In this document: one piece after another, positions 17,781 to 27,639 of the stretch | Numbering within the stretch: the first letter of the stretch is position 1 | Layout of the letters: every line of letters starts with the position of its first letter | Source: Verrucomicrobiota bacterium | GTDB taxonomy: Bacteria; Verrucomicrobiota; Verrucomicrobiia; Verrucomicrobiales; Akkermansiaceae | Reading direction: 5' to 3' | NCBI GenBank assembly: GCA_026397725.1 | Contig: JAPLUI010000333.1 | Span: 1 to 41,471, forward strand | Length of the DNA: 41,471 bases | Program-made: the position numbers and the translations under genes | Notes under the pieces: model-generated | Seen by the model: the letters and a program-made list of their open reading frames with translations, nothing else | What the model was told of the DNA's origin: nothing | The model's database searches: none

Positions 17781-20675
17781 TCAAGGCGATTTCAACGGCC
17801 ATATTTTCAGCAGCATGCAACCATGCGATGACACGTCAAGGCTGAGTTTGCCTTCGTGGACGCCGAGGTCTTGCTGCCGCCACAGATCCCGCGCCTGCCA
17901 CTTGCCGGTGATTTTGAGGTCCGACCACTGGATGGTCCCGCTTTTTTGATAGAATCCGCGGTTGAAGAGGCCCACGGCCTTGGAGCCGTCCTGCATGTCC
18001 TTGGCCCAGACTTCCAAGTCAATCGGGCACCAATCGTACTTCATGCAGTCGATATCCCACCTCAGCCACTGGGCCACGTCCTGCTCCTCGAACAGGAACG
18101 GGCTGAGATGTCCGGTATCGGGGTGGAACTTCGTCCTCTTTGCGTCCAGGGCCGACTCGCCGATGAAGCCGCTGTAGCCGCGCGTCCAGGGCGATGAGTA
18201 AAGGCCTACCTTGAGACCCAGGCTGTGGATGTATTGGCACATGCCGGGGAAGTCGGAATACTTCTTGGGGTCGGGTTGGAGCGCCAGCGTGACCGGATCG
18301 ACAAGCTCTCCGGTGTTCCAGCCGAAGTCCGTGTTGATATAGGTCCAGCCGTGATTGATGAGATCCTTCGCCACAAAGGCGTCGGCGACATCCCGCATGA
18401 TCTTTTCGGTGGCGTTTGCATTCAGATAGTTGTAGCTGTTCCAGCCCATCGGCGGGGTGAGGGCGATCTGGTCGCCGCAGAGGATTTCAAGCGGCTTGCT
18501 GTCCTTGCTATGTTTGTTAGATGCGGTCAGCAGGACCTTGTGGCGGCCGGGATTTGTTAGTTTGCCCGTGATGCGGCCGGAGGCGGCATCGAGCGTGAGC
18601 CCCGTCGGCAAATCCCGGGCGCTGAAGGTCATGGGGCGCTCACCGGTGGCCGGAATCGTGAACAGGAAAGGCGAACCCGGCCGCACGCCAAAGACGCGGG
18701 CGCCGTTGATGCGCGGCTGGGGACCGCTATTGGATGTTAGAATGACGGCCGGTTCCACGGGAGGATGGGTGACCAGCGGAGCATCCCCACTGCCGGTCAC
18801 GCGGGCGTCCGCCCAGTCGGCGTGGTCATAACCGAAACCGTCGCCGCCATCCGTCACCACCAGCACCAGGCGGGTACGGCCCTTGAGGTCCACCTCAACC
18901 GACTTGGCGGCATCGCCGCCGCGCATGATCCCGCTCGCCCAGATCCGTTCCTGCTGGTCATAGAGCATGAACTCAACGCCGCCGTTCTTGCCGACTTCGT
19001 CATCCACCCCGACCCACGCGCTGAACTTTTCCGCGCCGGGATGAATCGTTAGATCAAAATACGATTCGGAGTGGGTGCCGATGCCGCGTGCAAATGCCTT
19101 GCCGCCGATCGACAGCGGCTTGTTGTCCACTGACTTGTCCTTGTGCGGCGTGCCCAGGCCCTGGCACATGCGCGACAAGTCGAGGTCGGACAAGTACACG
19201 GTCTTGGGTGCGGCGCCCATCAATTGGGTGAGGAGCGGTTCGAGGGCCTCTGCCGCGGCTTCCGCGCCGGCGGCGTTGGGGTGGATCAGGTCGGGCATCA
19301 GGTCGGGCATCAGGTCGGGGTTGATCTTGCCGTCGGGGCGAAGGAAGACTTGGTTGACGTCACTCCAGAACACCTGTTTGCCATCGGCCAATTTTGCCGC
19401 CAGCTCGCTGCCCGTGTTCAACTCGGCCATCGCCTTGGGCGACCGGTTATACTTGGCGTTCTTGATCGCTGCAATCTTCTGGTTATGTCGTCCGCATGGT
19501 GTCGGCTTCGGAAAATCCGCGTCGCCCTCCTTCGGCTGGCTGGCCGCCGTGGCGGAGGCCATATCGGCATCGAAGGCGGCACCATCGAAGGGGATCACGA
19601 TGATCTTGCTGCCGTGGTTGTCATTGCCATTTTCCTGATCCTTCTCCACGTCCAGAACCGCGAAGCTGAAGTGCGTGACATGGCCGTTTTCGATCACCAC
19701 GGCGGGACGTTCGATTTTGTTCCAATGGTTCACCGTGCCGTCGGTATAACGGATGAAGTCCGTCTTCGGATCATAGGCCAGCCCCATGTTTTTCCAGTTC
19801 GTGATGCCGTCGGGCGAGGTGAGGTGATAGGCCTTGCGGGCATCCCACCAATTCACCGTGATGTGGTATTGGCCGCCGCTATACCAGATCACCGGATCCT
19901 CGGCATTGTCGTTGTTCAGGCCCTCGATATGTGGCCAGATGCTCGGGCCTTGAACCTTGTAGGGGCCCATGACACCGTTCGTGCTGAGCATCATAAAGCC
20001 GCGCCGCGCCACGATCAGGAAGCTGCCATCCGGCCGAACGAGCAGACTCATGTTAGATCTCAAGTACGACGAATTGAACCCGTCGGCTGCGATCTTGACC
20101 TGGCCCTGGTATTCCCATGGCCCGTCAAGCGAGTTGGCAATGTAAACCTCGCCCGCCCGGGTCTCGCTTAAGAGCAGCGCATAGCGGCCGTCGGGCAGCA
20201 CGGCCGCAGAGACGTTGCAGCCGAGGCCGTCGTGATCGGTGAAGGCAAGCCCTTTGTCGATATATGGGCCGGTGACCCGATCACTGACCGCATGCACGAT
20301 GACCGCCTTCTGCCAGCCGCCATGACCCAGGCTCTCGGGCCAGCGGCTGGCGAACATGTGGTATTTGCCGTCTTTCGCCCTGAGGATCGCGCTGTCCCAG
20401 TAAATCCACTTGTTAGTCGCATCCTCAAGCCCGTTCTGAATATCGCGGGGCAGTGCGCGGGCCGCACCCCACGTGTGGGTCGTCAATTTGCCGACGATGG
20501 GCGACGGTTGGAAATAGGTGATCAGTTCTTTGGCCGGTGCCGGGACCTTGACCTCGGCCGCGGCCCTCGTGGCCGGGATGACCAGGCATAGCGAGAAAGC
20601 TAACAGACCGGAGCTAACAGGATTGTGGTGTGACATGTTGCGATTCTTTTCCATACTTTTCATGCTCGTTCTCAT
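17781..20675 (-). CDS. Composite secreted glycosidase: GH43-like, SGNH remnant, NPCBM, Ig-like, truncated GH27
   Basis: The 964-residue frame strings together parts of several enzymes. A signal peptide (SGLLAFSLCLVIPATRA) is followed by a five-bladed GH43-like domain to about residue 380, with WDSAI and AEDPVIW as candidate acidic sites. Residues 420-495 resemble only the C-terminal half of an SGNH esterase, including the DLIHPNAAG Asp-His pair but no GDS serine. An NPCBM domain (about 500-620, with ARGIGTHSESYFD) and a putative-Ig domain follow. The end, from TPPMGWNSYN at 742, is a GH27 alpha-galactosidase start with the nucleophile motif KYDWC near 881. It then jumps at about 888 to the C-terminal beta domain, missing the acid/base region. 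The start codon overlaps the previous gene's stop (TAATG), so translation is probably coupled. Confidence 0.75.
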   Translation of the reverse strand: MRTSMKSMEKNRNMSHHNPVSSGLLAFSLCLVIPATRAAAEVKVPAPAKELITYFQPSPIVGKLTTHTWGAARALPRDIQNGLEDATNKWIYWDSAILRAKDGKYHMFASRWPESLGHGGWQKAVIVHAVSDRVTGPYIDKGLAFTDHDGLGCNVSAAVLPDGRYALLLSETRAGEVYIANSLDGPWEYQGQVKIAADGFNSSYLRSNMSLLVRPDGSFLIVARRGFMMLSTNGVMGPYKVQGPSIWPHIEGLNNDNAEDPVIWYSGGQYHITVNWWDARKAYHLTSPDGITNWKNMGLAYDPKTDFIRYTDGTVNHWNKIERPAVVIENGHVTHFSFAVLDVEKDQENGNDNHGSKIIVIPFDGAAFDADMASATAASQPKEGDADFPKPTPCGRHNQKIAAIKNAKYNRSPKAMAELNTGSELAAKLADGKQVFWSDVNQVFLRPDGKINPDLMPDLMPDLIHPNAAGAEAAAEALEPLLTQLMGAAPKTVYLSDLDLSRMCQGLGTPHKDKSVDNKPLSIGGKAFARGIGTHSESYFDLTIHPGAEKFSAWVGVDDEVGKNGGVEFMLYDQQERIWASGIMRGGDAAKSVEVDLKGRTRLVLVVTDGGDGFGYDHADWADARVTGSGDAPLVTHPPVEPAVILTSNSGPQPRINGARVFGVRPGSPFLFTIPATGERPMTFSARDLPTGLTLDAASGRITGKLTNPGRHKVLLTASNKHSKDSKPLEILCGDQIALTPPMGWNSYNYLNANATEKIMRDVADAFVAKDLINHGWTYINTDFGWNTGELVDPVTLALQPDPKKYSDFPGMCQYIHSLGLKVGLYSSPWTRGYSGFIGESALDAKRTKFHPDTGHLSPFLFEEQDVAQWLRWDIDCMKYDWCPIDLEVWAKDMQDGSKAVGLFNRGFYQKSGTIQWSDLKITGKWQARDLWRQQDLGVHEGKLSLDVSSHGCMLLKIWPLKSP

Positions 20676-22525
20676 TAGAATTTCACGGACCAGTCGATGT
20701 TTGTTGTCGCCGATGGCGTATATGCAATTCGAGCCACTGTGCCCTCGGTACGGATGGGGGCTGCGGCACCGGCCATGGTGGCTTCCCGGCTAACAAATGG
20801 TGCCGGGACGTGAATGGCAAGCTCGTAGGGATCATCAATCACCACACGGCTGCGGCCGCTGAGCGTGCGGGTCGAGGCATTCCATGTCACATCCTCGAGA
20901 TCCGCGCCCCCCTGGCTGATGTGGCGGCTGGTGGAGAGCAACTGCGGGCGGGTGAGTCGCGGCCGGATGGCATAGGTGCGTGTGCCGCGCGGACCTAGTG
21001 CTTCAACCTCGAAAGCGCCATGGTTCACAGCCACCAGTTTGCGCGTCCAGAATTCCCAGACGAGTTGGTCGTCCCCGAGGCCGAGATCGCGGAAAAGCAC
21101 GGTAGCGGCGGGCAGCGCCCCCCCCTCGAAATTCAGACGACTCAGGACGGCCCAGTGCTCGAACGGCCGGTCCACTTCCATCAGCCACCAGGGGCAGGTC
21201 TGACCGCCTCCCGCATCGATGGGTGTCCGATCTGATGGCTGCTTTACGGCCGCAAGACGTGCGGAAGCGTTGGGGGTGTAGTCATAGAGCTGGCCGGGAA
21301 CACTGAAGAGCACCGGCGAGGCGCGGCACGCGCCTTCCAGCGCCTTGCTGTTCTGATAGACCTCCGCCTTGTCGCTGAGCATCAGGACTCCGCCGGCCAT
21401 CGACACCAGCGTCGGCCGGATTACCGTGTCCTCGAGGACCCCGCTGATAGATTCTGTCTTCAAAACATCGCCTGCATCCACGGCCTTGCGTGCGGGGAGA
21501 ATGTCGCAATGGTCCGGGTCGTTGAGCCAGATGACGTTATTCCAGGAGTTATAGCATTGCAGTGTGGACGGCCCGAAGCCGTCGCCACCCAGACGGCAAG
21601 CATCCGCGAGGCCGACGACCTCGGGAAGCACACCCCAGCAGGCGAGGATAAAGGTATCCTCACCCAACTCAGTGCGAGCCACGTTCAGGTAACTCCGGAA
21701 ACATTCGTCAGGTGTGATACCCCGGGCGGCAATGTCCGGAAGACAGTGATTGATGTTGTCGATCTGGATGAAGCGGTAGCCGTAGTCCGCCATGTGCTGC
21801 TCACGCCATGCATCCAGTATGGATTTCAAGTCATTCTGATTGAAGCCACCGCCGTAGGCCCACCACGAACACCAACCGGTGATGGAGTCCTGGCGGAGCT
21901 TCTTGGTCCAAGGCGTGAAGTTCTTCACGCCCTTGTGCTGCTGGTAGTAGCGCGGGCAAAAAACAAGCGCCAGTTCGTTGCCACAGCACTCAATGTCAAA
22001 GGTCGTCTTTCCGGCAGCCGGCTTGCCAGGGACGATGTGAGTCTGCCCGTCAGCCGGACCGCTGAGCACCCAATCCAGATGGCGGTCGTAGATGCTGTTA
22101 TTGCGCAGGTTGTGGCTCTGGCCGACGCTCGTGCGCACCAGTGGAAACCGTTTCTGGGATTCCTCGCGGGTCTCCGCCGCAAACGCCTCGTCGCTGCCTG
22201 TGACCACGCCGCGCAGCACCAGTCCCGTGCCGGCGTTGGCCTGCGCCAGCGACAGGCGCACTAACTGTTCCACCTTGTCCCCTCCGCTCGCGGATTGTTG
22301 GAGCACGACCTCATCGGACCTAACAGCACGTTCGCCCTGCCCGTCCTTGACGAATACCTTGGCCTCGAGAATCACGGCATCGTGATAGCGCAGATGCAGC
22401 GAGCCGTCGGACGGCTTCCAGAGCACCCCGGCCGGGGCGTTCGCAGGAGCAACGGGCGGCGTGGCGGCGAACAGATATGCGTGCGATGCAAGGGTGGCGG
22501 TGATGGCGAGAGCGAGGTGTTTCAT
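20675..22525 (-). CDS. Secreted clan GH-D alpha-galactosidase-like protein, probably shortened
   Basis: This 616-residue protein has a signal peptide (HLALAITATLASHAYLFA), a beta-rich N-terminal domain to about 205, and a GH27/GH36-like region that starts with GWCSWWAYGGGFNQNDL and YRFIQIDN near residue 255. In the family, about 100 residues with barrel strands 2 to 4 and a second KID/KYD motif bearing the nucleophile should follow. Here the sequence passes at once to RGITPDECFRSYL, TFILACWGVLPE and CRLGGDGFG, the later part of the barrel with the acid/base Asp. An in-frame deletion is the simplest reading, and activity is doubtful. It is the first gene of the glycosidase run and is translationally coupled to the next. 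Confidence 0.7.
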   Translation of the reverse strand: MKHLALAITATLASHAYLFAATPPVAPANAPAGVLWKPSDGSLHLRYHDAVILEAKVFVKDGQGERAVRSDEVVLQQSASGGDKVEQLVRLSLAQANAGTGLVLRGVVTGSDEAFAAETREESQKRFPLVRTSVGQSHNLRNNSIYDRHLDWVLSGPADGQTHIVPGKPAAGKTTFDIECCGNELALVFCPRYYQQHKGVKNFTPWTKKLRQDSITGWCSWWAYGGGFNQNDLKSILDAWREQHMADYGYRFIQIDNINHCLPDIAARGITPDECFRSYLNVARTELGEDTFILACWGVLPEVVGLADACRLGGDGFGPSTLQCYNSWNNVIWLNDPDHCDILPARKAVDAGDVLKTESISGVLEDTVIRPTLVSMAGGVLMLSDKAEVYQNSKALEGACRASPVLFSVPGQLYDYTPNASARLAAVKQPSDRTPIDAGGGQTCPWWLMEVDRPFEHWAVLSRLNFEGGALPAATVLFRDLGLGDDQLVWEFWTRKLVAVNHGAFEVEALGPRGTRTYAIRPRLTRPQLLSTSRHISQGGADLEDVTWNASTRTLSGRSRVVIDDPYELAIHVPAPFVSREATMAGAAAPIRTEGTVARIAYTPSATTNIDWSVKF

Positions 22526-22566
22526 GTGGGAGAAGCGTGTGGCAGTGATCGGTTATTAGTTATCGG

Positions 22567-22607
22567 AGGTCAGAGGTCGGAGGTCGGAGGTCAGAGGTCG
22601 GAGGTCG
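22567..22607. repeat. Heptanucleotide repeat AGGTCRG, about 6 copies
   Basis: Six consecutive heptamers AGGTCAG, AGGTCGG, AGGTCGG, AGGTCAG, AGGTCGG and AGGTCGC lie between the glycosidase start at 22525 and the conserved block of unit A. The same heptamer family ends unit C at 38301. Confidence 0.85.
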
Positions 22608-22631
22608 CGGTCATCTTCTTCTACCCGAGAA

Positions 22632-22768
22632 TTGCGGGGCCGCCGTACCGGTAACGACGGCCCTGCGGGCTTTGGAGATAATCCCATAACTCCGGAAAGG
22701 AGATGTGTGGATCGTGGATCGTGAATCGTGGATTGTGGATGGTGGCGTCGCTTCTTCTATCTTCGATC
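22632..22768. other. Conserved intergenic block, copy A
   Basis: This is one of four near-identical blocks (also at 30918, 34710 and 38356). It begins GCGGGGCCGCCGTACCGGTA and holds the hairpin GGCCG-C-CGT / ACG-A-CGGCC with loop ACCGGTA. A second stem pairs TTTGGAG with CTCCGGA. A heptamer tract of the GTGGATC type follows (about 22703-22742). The block lies 3' of the unit A surface gene and 5' of the glycosidase gene at 22525, both on the minus strand. It could be a 3' UTR element, a leader RNA or a recombination site. Confidence 0.7.
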
Positions 22769-22791
22769 AGCGACGGTCACAGACCGCCGCT
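22769..22791 (-). terminator. Inverted repeat after unit A stop codon
   Basis: Read on the minus strand, AGCGGCGGTC-TGT-GACCGTCGCT forms a 10-bp stem with one G-T wobble, 8 bases after the stop at 22800. Identical copies follow the C-terminal tails of units B and C. No T-run follows, so it is a terminator-like or mRNA-end hairpin and not a canonical intrinsic terminator. Confidence 0.5.
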
Positions 22792-22799
22792 ACAGTTCC

Positions 22800-25700
22800 T
22801 CACTGCGCCGCCACGCGCACGAACAACTTGCCGTTGGCGGGCAGGGCCGCAACCGTGACCTCCACCGTCTCGACACCGTCAACCGTGCCGGTGACCGTCT
22901 CATTCACGGGGTAGGCTTCTTCCGCCCACGCCTGCAAATCCGTGGAGGTGAGGACATGATAGGCGAGGCCGCTGGCTGCCAGGCGGGTATAGCTGAACTT
23001 GCCGGTGGCCTGGTCGAGCGCGATGGTGATCGGGTTGACTGACGAACCCTTGGTGGGATCGAGGCCGAAGGCGAATTCCTGTTGGTTGGTCAGGCCGTCA
23101 TGGTCCGGATCGTGAGTCGAGTCGGTGTCGGTGAAGCCGGGGAAGCCCGCGGCCCAGGTCTGATAGGGGCTCATGGCGCCGGAAACAGTTAGGACCACGG
23201 TGTTGTCGCTGATGGAAATGGCACCGGATTTGCCTGAGCCAACGGCCGTGCCGGTGACCACCGGGTAGGTTCCGCTGCCGGTGATACTGCCGGTGGCTTG
23301 TTGGATGATGGTGTAAACGCCGTTGGCCAGCGGAGCGGCGCTGTTGACGGTGAAGGCGTTGCCGTTGAGGGACAGGGTGCCTTGGGAGACATAAAGCGCC
23401 GGATTCGAGCCATCGTAGTTCAAGGTGACCGGCTGCGAACCCAGGCTGATCGTGCCGGTGGCACCACCCTTGATGGCTGCGGCATCCGTGCCCACGGTGG
23501 TGCCCGTGCCGCTGGCGGCCAGCGCAGCGCTGGCACCCAGAGTGTAGGTGGCGGAAGCACCCAGAGCCGACACATCCAGGGTCGCTCCAGCCGCCACGCT
23601 GAGGTTGGACGAGGAGTTCAGCGAACCGGTCGCAGCCAGCGCCAGGATGCCGTTGCTGAGGGTTGTGCTGCCGGTGTAGGTATTGGCGCCGCCGAGGATC
23701 AGCGTGCCGTTGCCGGTCTTGCTCAATGCCAGCGTGGCCGTCGAGCCGTTGCTGATCACGCCGCTGAACGTGGTTGACGACGTGTCGGCCGAGCCGACGG
23801 TCAGCGTAGACGGTGTGCTGGCGTGTCCGTTTTGGATCTGGCCCGCTCCCGAGAGATTGGCCACGGCGAGGCTGAAGCCTTTCAACTGGGCCGTGTCGCC
23901 GGAGGCGACCGTCAGTCCGCCGCCGCCGAAGGCCGTGCTGCTGCCGGCGATGGCGAGTACCGGGATGCTGGTGTTCCTCCGCTGGACAAGGAACGAGCCG
24001 AAGCTGTTGCTGCCCGAAAACGTGATGGTGCCGTTCATCAACTGGAGTTCATGGGGGCCGCTGATGTCGGCCGAAATACTCCCGGTCCCGCCGCTTTCCC
24101 CGGCCGCGATGCCGGCGTTGGCGTCGAGGGTCAGAGTACCGCCGAAGCTGCCGCCGCTGAAGTTTTCGCCGTTGAGTCGCAAGGCGCCGTTCGTTTCGGT
24201 GGTGCCCCATGAATATCCGGAGATGTGAAGGTTAGCGCTAAGTTGGAGTCCGCCCACAAATAGCTGGCCACCGCTGGCGATGACGATCGGTCCGGCGGGG
24301 AGGTTCGCTTGGGAAGTCGTACCAGCCCTGACGCCGTAACTGATAACCGTCGTGCCCGCGAAGGAACTGCCAGTAGAAAGGCCATAACCAGTGCCGTTAC
24401 CCGAATTGATGACCCATGTGCCGCTGCCGGTCACCGTTGGCAGATAGTTGCAGTTCATCTGGAAGGCGGCATCGCTGGCGATGAAGACGTTCATGCTCGC
24501 CGGGATGGCGTTCAAGGTGAGCGTGCCGCCGTTGATCGTCGTATTACCTGAGTAAGTGCTGCTGCCGAGCGTCAAGTTGCCAGGGCCCGCCTTGGTCAGG
24601 CCCCTTCCGGGCGCATCCTGGCCGACTGCGCCATTGATTGTCACCGGACTATTGACGGTCAACGTGTAGTTGCCGCCGCTCAAAAGGACCGCGCCGCCCA
24701 GGGTCAAAGCGCCGTTGTTCGTCGGATCGCCAAACGTTGCGTCGCCCGTCAGAGTGATGGTGTTGTTGAGGGTGTGCGGGTTGGTGTTCGTCGAGGAAAG
24801 CGTGCCTCCGCCGATCGAGAGCGGGCCGGTGCCGAGAGGACCGCTGCTAACGCTGCCCGCCGCACCGACAGAATTGGTCTCGACCTGTAGAACGCCGTCA
24901 CTTAGCGTCGTCCCGAGCGAGTAGGTATTTGTGTTAGTGATGGTCAGGGTACCAGCTCCGGACTTGGCCAGCAAGGCCGCGCCGGCAATCCCGTTGCTGC
25001 CGCTGAGGTTGTAGGTACCCGAAGTGTTGCTGAACGTCACGCTGCTGGCCGTGACATCGGCCCCGTTGATCGTGACCGTTTTGTTCGTGGGCGCATCGTC
25101 GAAAATTGCCGCATCGCCGGTATAGAAGAAGGTGGGCGTACTGGGATTGCTCGCCAGAACCCAGTTCTGTGTCGCGTTCGTGTCCCAGTCGCTACCCGCC
25201 CTGCCGCTCCACACCGGGCTGTCGGCCTGGACCACCAGGTCGACCTTCTGCGAATCGTTGACCAGGGAGTAGGTTTTTGCACGCGCGCCGGGCGGGTTGC
25301 TCGGCAGCGTTCCCACTTGGAAGGCGTCAAAGCCCGCGCCCGTGCCGCCGATCAAGCCGGTATAGCCCACCAGAGTGTAGGTTCCCGGCGCAACCGGCGA
25401 GGAGTTGTTGATGTTCAGGGTGATCGAGCCGATTCCGCCGCTGATGGTCAAGCCGCCATTGGCCGCGATGCCGGTGTAGGACGAGCCGTTGGGCACCAGG
25501 TTGAGCGTGCTTGTGTTGTCGAAGGCCAGCACGCTGGCTGTCGCGCTGTAGGTGCCCAGGTCGAGCGTGCCGCCGTTGAGCGTCAAGGAGCCGATGGCCG
25601 CATTATTGCCGAGCTGCAAGACACCGCCATAGACGGTTGTCCCGCCGCTGCCGAGGGCCGCATTTAGATTGCCGACCTTCAAGACACCGCTGTTGACGGC

Positions 25701-27431
25701 TGTCCCGCCGCTGTAGGTATTACTATTCGTGAGCGTCAGCGTGCCGTAGTCGGTCTTGACGAGCGCGAGGCTGCCGGCAGTATTCTTGATGACACCGCTG
25801 AAGGTGGACGTCTGGTCGTTGCCGCCGACCGTTAGCGTCGGCGTGCCGCTCACGCCGTCCACGATGCCCGATCCCGAGAGGCCGTTGATCGTATCGCTGT
25901 AGCCGTTGAGCTTGAACGTGCCGTTGATAATGACGTTGCCAGTGCTAGGCCCGTCGGGAATCTGGTCCGAGGCGCCCAGTGCGAGGACGTTGTTGGTCCC
26001 CGCATAGACGGTGGTGTTTCCCTGAAAATTGTTCGGGTTGTCGATCGATGTATTACCCAGCGTCACGGTGAGCACAGCCGTATTATGTTTAGGAACAAGC
26101 ATATCAAGACCGCGGGGACCCGTGATTTGGCCGGTCAGTCTCACCGCGCCAGTCCCGCCACCGTCGCCCATAAGGAAGCCGACATTGCTGAGATTGGCAG
26201 TGATCGTCCCCGCCAGGGTCAAGTTGGGGCTGTAGTCGCAGCGGAAGGTGCCCCCTTGATCCGTGCCCCTTTCCGAATTGACCATGAGGTCGCTGAGTAC
26301 AGTTTGGGTCCCACTAGGCCAGAATTGGGTTTGGTCTGTGGCTGAAGTCCCGATGGTGATCGCACCGCGGCCGAACGGGCTGCTCGTGATGTTGCCGGGC
26401 GTACCGGTCCAGGTGCCGCTGAAACCTGCCCGCTTGAAACCAGTCAATGTCGTCCCGCCGGAGTAGGTGTTGTTGCTGTTGCTAAAAACACCACCGACGT
26501 AGCTGCCATTGACTCCATAACTCATCACAGCAACCTTCTGGGTCGCACCGTCTTTAACGAGGGCGTTTGACGTGGTCACGTTATGCGTCAGAGTCAGCGT
26601 GCTCGTCCCGGTGCCGGCCGAATTGTCCGTAATAACCCCGGCGGAATTTCCGGTGCCGGACTCATAAATGCTCGCGTTATTGCCATTGAGGTCGAGCGTA
26701 CCACCGCTGGCCGAGCCGACCGTCAGCGTGGTTGCCGAAGGCAGCGCGGAAGTGCTGCCGAGCTGAAGCACGCCGGTGTTGACGGTGGTGCCGCCGCTGT
26801 AGGTATTCGCGCCGGAGAGTGTGAGAGTGCTGGTGCCCGATTTGGTAATACCTTTGCCTATGCCACTGATGATGCCGGAGAAGTTGAAACCGGCGGTGCC
26901 GTTGGCGGTGAACGTGGTGTTGGCTTGGGCCAGCGCGAGGTTGACGGCGACGTTGTGGTTGAGCGCCTGTGTGCCGTTGATACCACTGAGGTTGACGATA
27001 GGAGTCGTGCCATCGAGCGTCCACGTGGCGGCATTGGTGCCGATCGTGATGTTCGACGCCGCGATCGCATCGGCGCCCTTGCCGTTGATGGTCAGGACGT
27101 TCATCGTGAGCGCTGCCGGGACACTTGTGATGATGAGGTTGTTGCCGTCAGCCAGGGCGGTGGTGACGTCCGGGAAGAACGTGAGCGTATCGGTGTTGGT
27201 GCCCGGCCCGCTGTCCACGATGTTACCGCTCCAGTTCGCGTCGGTGGTCCAAGTCTGGATGGCCGCCGAATTCCGGGTCCACGTATAGGACGCGGCTTGT
27301 GTGCTGGTAACGAAGCCCGCGAGGGCGGCCATGGTGAGGCAGAGCACCCGCCTGCGCGGCGGACTCGCTGACTTGATCGCAACGGGCTGGACACCCGTTG
27401 GTTGAATCTCATTTGTATTGGTTGCTTTCAT
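22800..27431 (-). CDS. Unit A giant surface protein with autotransporter-associated beta-strand repeats
   Basis: The ATG at 27431 gives 1543 residues with a signal peptide (RRRVLCLTMAALAGFVTSTQA cleaved near QAAS). Most of the protein is a right-handed beta-solenoid of repeats of the TIGR02601 type, such as LTLSGANTYSGGTTVNTG and LTITNTNTYSLGTTL, about ten or more copies. There is no outer-membrane autotransporter barrel. Instead the end has a Ca-binding-like segment DTDSTHDPDHDGLTNQQEF, then a roughly 80-residue tail ending KLFVRVAAQ that is shared with unit C and in damaged form with unit B, and more distantly with D. The tail may be a sorting or anchoring domain. The protein is expected outside the cell or on the outer membrane. 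Confidence 0.85.
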   Translation of the reverse strand: MKATNTNEIQPTGVQPVAIKSASPPRRRVLCLTMAALAGFVTSTQAASYTWTRNSAAIQTWTTDANWSGNIVDSGPGTNTDTLTFFPDVTTALADGNNLIITSVPAALTMNVLTINGKGADAIAASNITIGTNAATWTLDGTTPIVNLSGINGTQALNHNVAVNLALAQANTTFTANGTAGFNFSGIISGIGKGITKSGTSTLTLSGANTYSGGTTVNTGVLQLGSTSALPSATTLTVGSASGGTLDLNGNNASIYESGTGNSAGVITDNSAGTGTSTLTLTHNVTTSNALVKDGATQKVAVMSYGVNGSYVGGVFSNSNNTYSGGTTLTGFKRAGFSGTWTGTPGNITSSPFGRGAITIGTSATDQTQFWPSGTQTVLSDLMVNSERGTDQGGTFRCDYSPNLTLAGTITANLSNVGFLMGDGGGTGAVRLTGQITGPRGLDMLVPKHNTAVLTVTLGNTSIDNPNNFQGNTTVYAGTNNVLALGASDQIPDGPSTGNVIINGTFKLNGYSDTINGLSGSGIVDGVSGTPTLTVGGNDQTSTFSGVIKNTAGSLALVKTDYGTLTLTNSNTYSGGTAVNSGVLKVGNLNAALGSGGTTVYGGVLQLGNNAAIGSLTLNGGTLDLGTYSATASVLAFDNTSTLNLVPNGSSYTGIAANGGLTISGGIGSITLNINNSSPVAPGTYTLVGYTGLIGGTGAGFDAFQVGTLPSNPPGARAKTYSLVNDSQKVDLVVQADSPVWSGRAGSDWDTNATQNWVLASNPSTPTFFYTGDAAIFDDAPTNKTVTINGADVTASSVTFSNTSGTYNLSGSNGIAGAALLAKSGAGTLTITNTNTYSLGTTLSDGVLQVETNSVGAAGSVSSGPLGTGPLSIGGGTLSSTNTNPHTLNNTITLTGDATFGDPTNNGALTLGGAVLLSGGNYTLTVNSPVTINGAVGQDAPGRGLTKAGPGNLTLGSSTYSGNTTINGGTLTLNAIPASMNVFIASDAAFQMNCNYLPTVTGSGTWVINSGNGTGYGLSTGSSFAGTTVISYGVRAGTTSQANLPAGPIVIASGGQLFVGGLQLSANLHISGYSWGTTETNGALRLNGENFSGGSFGGTLTLDANAGIAAGESGGTGSISADISGPHELQLMNGTITFSGSNSFGSFLVQRRNTSIPVLAIAGSSTAFGGGGLTVASGDTAQLKGFSLAVANLSGAGQIQNGHASTPSTLTVGSADTSSTTFSGVISNGSTATLALSKTGNGTLILGGANTYTGSTTLSNGILALAATGSLNSSSNLSVAAGATLDVSALGASATYTLGASAALAASGTGTTVGTDAAAIKGGATGTISLGSQPVTLNYDGSNPALYVSQGTLSLNGNAFTVNSAAPLANGVYTIIQQATGSITGSGTYPVVTGTAVGSGKSGAISISDNTVVLTVSGAMSPYQTWAAGFPGFTDTDSTHDPDHDGLTNQQEFAFGLDPTKGSSVNPITIALDQATGKFSYTRLAASGLAYHVLTSTDLQAWAEEAYPVNETVTGTVDGVETVEVTVAALPANGKLFVRVAAQ

Positions 27432-27639
27432 TGATGCTTGGTTGTTGGTGGGATGGTTGATGACGGATTTGCCGGCGGAGCTGTGGCCAAGCCGGACGCT
27501 CAGGCGACTCACAGGTTGTGTTTCGGTTGGGTTGGTGGTGTTTTGGGGTTGATTTGCGGGAAAACTCTCTTGCGGGTAGCCTTTTTTGGGAAAGGCGTGG
27601 CGAACACGAGGCAGGGCGTGGTGATGGGCAGACAGGCGG

